The position numbers were made by a program, and so were the translations under genes. Under the pieces are notes generated by a model that made no database searches, had not been told where the DNA came from, and saw only the letters and a list, made by a program, of their open reading frames with translations. A stretch of DNA of 64,000 nucleotides from Bartonella sp. TP (lineage in GTDB: Bacteria; Pseudomonadota; Alphaproteobacteria; Rhizobiales; Rhizobiaceae). Numbering within the stretch: the stretch's first letter is position 1; every line of letters begins with the position of its first letter. Shown here piece by piece: positions 61,069 through 64,000 of the stretch. Where the stretch lies: the NCBI RefSeq assembly GCF_030406085.1, contig NZ_CP129002.1, forward strand, positions 533,366 through 597,365, given 5' to 3'.

Positions 61069-61992
61069 CTATGGCATGCTAATGCTATTGGCATAATCAA
61101 TGGCATTGAAACTATTTAAATCATCAATGGCTTCGCCGACCCCGATATAATAAATAGGCAAAGCAAATTTTTCGCAAATCGCTACTAAAATACCGCCCCT
61201 GGCTGTGCCATCTAGCTTGGTCATAACTAATCCAGTTACCGCAGTATTTTGTTGAAAAGCGGCAACTTGGCTTATGGCATTTTGTCCTACTGTGCCGTCT
61301 AATACCAGTAAAACACTATGCGGGGCCGCAGGATTTACTTTTTTTAAAACGCGAGTAATTTTAGCCAATTCATTCATCAATTCAGTTTTATTTTGCAATC
61401 GTCCCGCTGTGTCAATAAGCAAAATGTCCATTTGTTGTGCAATAGCTTGACTATAAGCTTCGAAACTCAATGATGCTGCATCACCACCAATTTTAGATGA
61501 AACTACGGGGATTTCCAACCTTTTTGCCCAGATTGTAAGCTGTTCAATAGCTGCAGCACGAAAAGTGTCGCCTGCTGCGAGCATAATTTTTTTGCCTTGT
61601 GTTTTGAATTTTGCGGCTAATTTGCCAATAGTAGTGGTTTTACCAGAACCATTAACTCCAACAAACAAAATAACATGCGGCCCTGCTGTTGTATTGGGCT
61701 CAAAATTCTTGGCACATGGTGCAACGATAGCGGCGATTTCGTCGCGCAAGATGGTTCGCACTTCTTGTGCAGAAATGGACTTGTCATAGCGACCTTCAGT
61801 AATCTTTGCGAGTATTTTTTGCGTGGCGCTCATGCCGAAATCGGCACTCAGCAATATTTCCTCAAACTCTTCTAGAGTGGTCTCATCTAGCTTTTTGTTT
61901 TTAAAAATTCCCGTAATATTGGTGCTTAGCGCAGTAGCAGAGCTTTTTAGCCCGCCTTTGAGCTTATTAGTCCAGTTATTGAATATAGCCAC
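61069..61992 (-). CDS. ftsY: Signal recognition particle receptor FtsY
   Basis: SRP receptor GTPase for co-translational membrane targeting. 307 residues, without the acidic A domain of E. coli FtsY; this short NG form is common. N domain (1-90), then G1 GVNGSGKTTTIGKLA (about 111-125), DTFRAAAIEQL, DTAGRLQNKTELMNEL and TKLDGTARGG. Followed by yciB; preceded by mtaB, in the conserved dapF-mtaB-ftsY-yciB order. Confidence 0.97.
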   Translation of the reverse strand: MAIFNNWTNKLKGGLKSSATALSTNITGIFKNKKLDETTLEEFEEILLSADFGMSATQKILAKITEGRYDKSISAQEVRTILRDEIAAIVAPCAKNFEPNTTAGPHVILFVGVNGSGKTTTIGKLAAKFKTQGKKIMLAAGDTFRAAAIEQLTIWAKRLEIPVVSSKIGGDAASLSFEAYSQAIAQQMDILLIDTAGRLQNKTELMNELAKITRVLKKVNPAAPHSVLLVLDGTVGQNAISQVAAFQQNTAVTGLVMTKLDGTARGGILVAICEKFALPIYYIGVGEAIDDLNSFNAIDYANSISMP

Positions 61993-62012
61993 TATTTTAC
62001 CCCCCCCTATTG

Positions 62013-63278
62013 TTAAATTAGTAATGAGCTTTTGTCATGAGCAATTATAGTTTTTTGCACAATGGAGCCTGGTATATAATTTAGCTCAGCTGGCAGCTTC
62101 ACAGGGCTATAATCTTCGCCTCGACCTTTTTGGTTACTTTCTACCAGTATATTTTCGATTTTACCGACTTTACTAGCCAGATGAAGCTGCAAGGCTTGCT
62201 CACCTGCGGCGCGTAATTTAGCAGCTCTGGCTTTGATCTTAGCTTTTGCTATTTGAGGCATTTTTGAAGCAGGCACTTGCTCATGCGCGCTAAAGGGAAA
62301 AATATGTAAATAGGTAAGGCCGCATTCTTTAATAAGCGCTAGACTATTGTTAAACATTTCTTCTGTCTCGGTCGGAAACCCAGCTATTAAATCCGCACCA
62401 AATATTATTTCAGGACGCTTTTCTTTTAATTTAGTGCAAAAAGCAATAGCATCTTCGCGTAAATGCCGCCTTTTCATACGCTTTAAAATTAAATTATCCC
62501 CAGCCTGAAGCGAAAGATGTAAATGCGGCATTAGCCTTGGCTCAAAAGCTAGCAATTCAAATAAAAGATCATTGACTTCGATAGAATCTATAGAGGATAA
62601 GCGTAAACGCGGTAATTGTGGCACTAATTGTAGAATATTTTGTATCAATATGCCTAAATCGCTTTTAATCGGTAAATCAGCGCCATAGCTGGTTAAATCA
62701 ACGCCGGTTAATACGATTTCTTTATAGCCTGCAGTGCATAATTGTTCTATTTGTCGAACTACAGCGCCAATAGGCACAGAGCGCGAAGGCCCCCGGCCAA
62801 ATGGGATAATACAAAAAGTACAACGATGATCACAGCCATTTTGTATCTGTACAAAAGCCCGCGCTTTTCCTTCTACGGAATCTATTAAGTGCGGGGCATG
62901 CTCTTGCACCTCCATAATATCATTAACGCGTATTTTTTCATATTTTTGCAAGCCAAAATCTGCTGCAATAGCGTTGTAACTAGCAACCTCCAGTTTTTCT
63001 GCATTGCCTAGTACAAAAGATACTTCGGGCATGGTGCTAAAGAGTTCCGGGTTAGTTTGCGCTCCGCAGCCTGTTACAATAATCTTAGCTTTGCTGTTGT
63101 TTCGCGCGGCTTTGCGTATTGACTGCTTGGCTTGGCGCAAGGCTTCTTTTGTTACGGCACAAGAGTTAAAAATTATTACCTCATGCTCATCTAGCCCAGC
63201 TTGGCTAGCTTTTTGCCGAATTATCTCGGCTTCATAACTGTTTAATCTGCAGCCAAAATTGACTATTTCGGTGGCCAT
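62013..63278 (-). CDS. mtaB: tRNA ms2t6A methylthiotransferase MtaB
   Basis: Radical SAM enzyme adding methylthio to t6A37 of tRNAs. 421 residues. UPF0004 N-terminal domain with NFGCRLNSYEAE and FNSCAVTKEALRQAKQ cysteines, radical SAM motif CDHRCTFC near residue 157, and a C-terminal TRAM domain. Length and the N-terminal pattern fit MtaB rather than MiaB. Overlaps dapF by 16 bases; 20 bases before ftsY. Confidence 0.93.
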   Translation of the reverse strand: MATEIVNFGCRLNSYEAEIIRQKASQAGLDEHEVIIFNSCAVTKEALRQAKQSIRKAARNNSKAKIIVTGCGAQTNPELFSTMPEVSFVLGNAEKLEVASYNAIAADFGLQKYEKIRVNDIMEVQEHAPHLIDSVEGKARAFVQIQNGCDHRCTFCIIPFGRGPSRSVPIGAVVRQIEQLCTAGYKEIVLTGVDLTSYGADLPIKSDLGILIQNILQLVPQLPRLRLSSIDSIEVNDLLFELLAFEPRLMPHLHLSLQAGDNLILKRMKRRHLREDAIAFCTKLKEKRPEIIFGADLIAGFPTETEEMFNNSLALIKECGLTYLHIFPFSAHEQVPASKMPQIAKAKIKARAAKLRAAGEQALQLHLASKVGKIENILVESNQKGRGEDYSPVKLPAELNYIPGSIVQKTIIAHDKSSLLI

Positions 63279-64000
63279 AATTCAAACTCGCCATTATTAA
63301 TATTAAATTTACCATAAAATTCTAAATCCGCTGCTCCCCCCAATATCACCTCATGCCCAATTTTCCAGTTGGTTTCTAATACACCGCCCAAACAATGTAT
63401 ATAAGCCGAATCGGTGGTCAAACCTTTTTTAATAGCGGCTATTAGGCTAGCACAGGCTGCAGAGCCACATGCTTGAGTTAGTCCGGCGCCACGCTCCCAG
63501 GTGTAGAGCTTAATATTATTGCTGTCTTGCATTTTGGCAAAGCTGATATTGCAGCGATTAATAAAAATAGGATGATGTTCAAGCTGTGCGCCTAATGATT
63601 TTACTTGATCTAGCTCTGGTAATTTATCTAAAAAAAATACTGCATGTGGATTGCCTATAGAAACCAAAAAGGCTGGCGGCAAGCCTTCATGTAGCATTAC
63701 AGAGCTGCTATCGTCTATTATATAATTTAGGCCAATCGCCTGGGGCGAAAAATCTGGCTGGCCTAGACTGACAAAAATATTATTTGTATCTTTATATTCA
63801 CAAACTAAAACTCTATTTTCTGCAAGACAATTTATGCGTTTTTCGCCAGTTTGCTCAAAGAGATATTTGCTAACACAGCGCATGCCATTGCCACAAGCGC
63901 CAGCAATTGAGCCATCGGCATTATAAATTTTAATAATATAAGACTCAGCTTGATAAATTACCATCATCTGATCAAATTGCGTAATGTCGTTTTTTGCTAA
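63263..64000 (-). CDS. dapF: Diaminopimelate epimerase, 5' end missing
   Basis: Converts LL- to meso-diaminopimelate for lysine and peptidoglycan. The frame is open to the window edge and the first 20-40 codons lie outside. Both catalytic cysteines are present, in GACGNGMRC and TQACGSAACAS, with NADGS before the first. An internal ATG at 63967 is not the start: the residues before it (ITQFDQMMV) match the family. Overlaps mtaB by 16 bases and completes the diaminopimelate route started by dapD. Confidence 0.95.
   Translation of the reverse strand, partial: LAKNDITQFDQMMVIYQAESYIIKIYNADGSIAGACGNGMRCVSKYLFEQTGEKRINCLAENRVLVCEYKDTNNIFVSLGQPDFSPQAIGLNYIIDDSSSVMLHEGLPPAFLVSIGNPHAVFFLDKLPELDQVKSLGAQLEHHPIFINRCNISFAKMQDSNNIKLYTWERGAGLTQACGSAACASLIAAIKKGLTTDSAYIHCLGGVLETNWKIGHEVILGGAADLEFYGKFNINNGEFELWPPK

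Noticed and set aside
1..64000. tRNA, rRNA, CRISPR or insertion sequence
   Set aside because: No cloverleaf-like sequence, regularly spaced repeats or transposase was seen on either strand by eye; a tool-based scan was not possible.

Overview
The window is a chromosomal segment of an AT-leaning alphaproteobacterium, most likely a Hyphomicrobiales (Rhizobiales) member close to the Bartonella/Brucella side. The inference rests on gene order (dapF-mtaB-ftsY-yciB; ppsR-maf-aroE-coaE-dnaQ facing hemE-hemJ-rho-mnmE-mnmG-rsmG-parA-parB; def-fmt-truA; argB-dapD; ihfB-lapA), on a class I lysyl-tRNA synthetase, on CtrA-type TTAA-N7-TTAA boxes and on Omp25/Omp31-type outer-membrane proteins. No tRNA, rRNA or CRISPR array was recognised.

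Layout. 1-2.9 kb: the end of a tandem array of 8-stranded beta-barrel proteins, with a short secreted protein and a decayed copy carrying a pentanucleotide repeat. 2.9-15.8 kb: housekeeping genes (grpE, hemW, dapD, argB, rmuC, prfC, lysK, an orphan solute-binding protein, truA, fmt, def) plus a small accessory stretch (6.7-8.2 kb) with repeated boxes, an unknown gene, three hairpins and an SLT lipoprotein. 15.9-19.7 kb: a second array of five beta-barrel genes with recent sequence exchange between copies. 19.7-32.6 kb: a minus-strand podovirus-type cassette running terminase, portal, N4-gp56-like coat, head-tail adaptors, two collar-domain fibres, lysozyme, nested Rz/Rz1 spanins, holin-like protein and an HTH protein. 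It has no integrase or recognisable repressor, and its coat gene is bracketed by RNA hairpins and an intrinsic terminator. 32.7-43.5 kb: nth, lepA, an NDUFA9-like SDR, pal, an S24 repressor with a divergent partner gene and palindromic operators, lptB, an lptC-lptA fusion, ihfB, lapA, two RNA methyltransferase-type genes and lspA. 43.5-45.6 kb: a broken membrane-protein gene, a Bax-inhibitor-1 protein and an EEP-family hydrolase.

45.6-64 kb is the replication-origin neighbourhood. A six-gene minus-strand operon (ppsR-maf-aroE-coaE-dnaQ-polA) and an eight-gene plus-strand run (hemE to parB) diverge from an AT-rich gap at 51.84-52.12 kb that holds DnaA-box matches and an array of CtrA boxes at 11-bp phase. 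Two perfect parS sites lie 4-6 kb away beside parAB. This fits a hemE-linked oriC, as known in Caulobacter and Sinorhizobium. The segment closes with yciB, ftsY, mtaB and a 5'-truncated dapF.

Most notable items: the candidate oriC with its phased CtrA array; the integrase-less phage/GTA-like cassette with built-in coat-gene expression control; the apparent LptC-LptA fusion next to lptB; a DNA polymerase I that lost its proofreading motifs; and a repressor operator placed exactly in a promoter spacer. All functional calls come from reading motifs and context; no database search was run.
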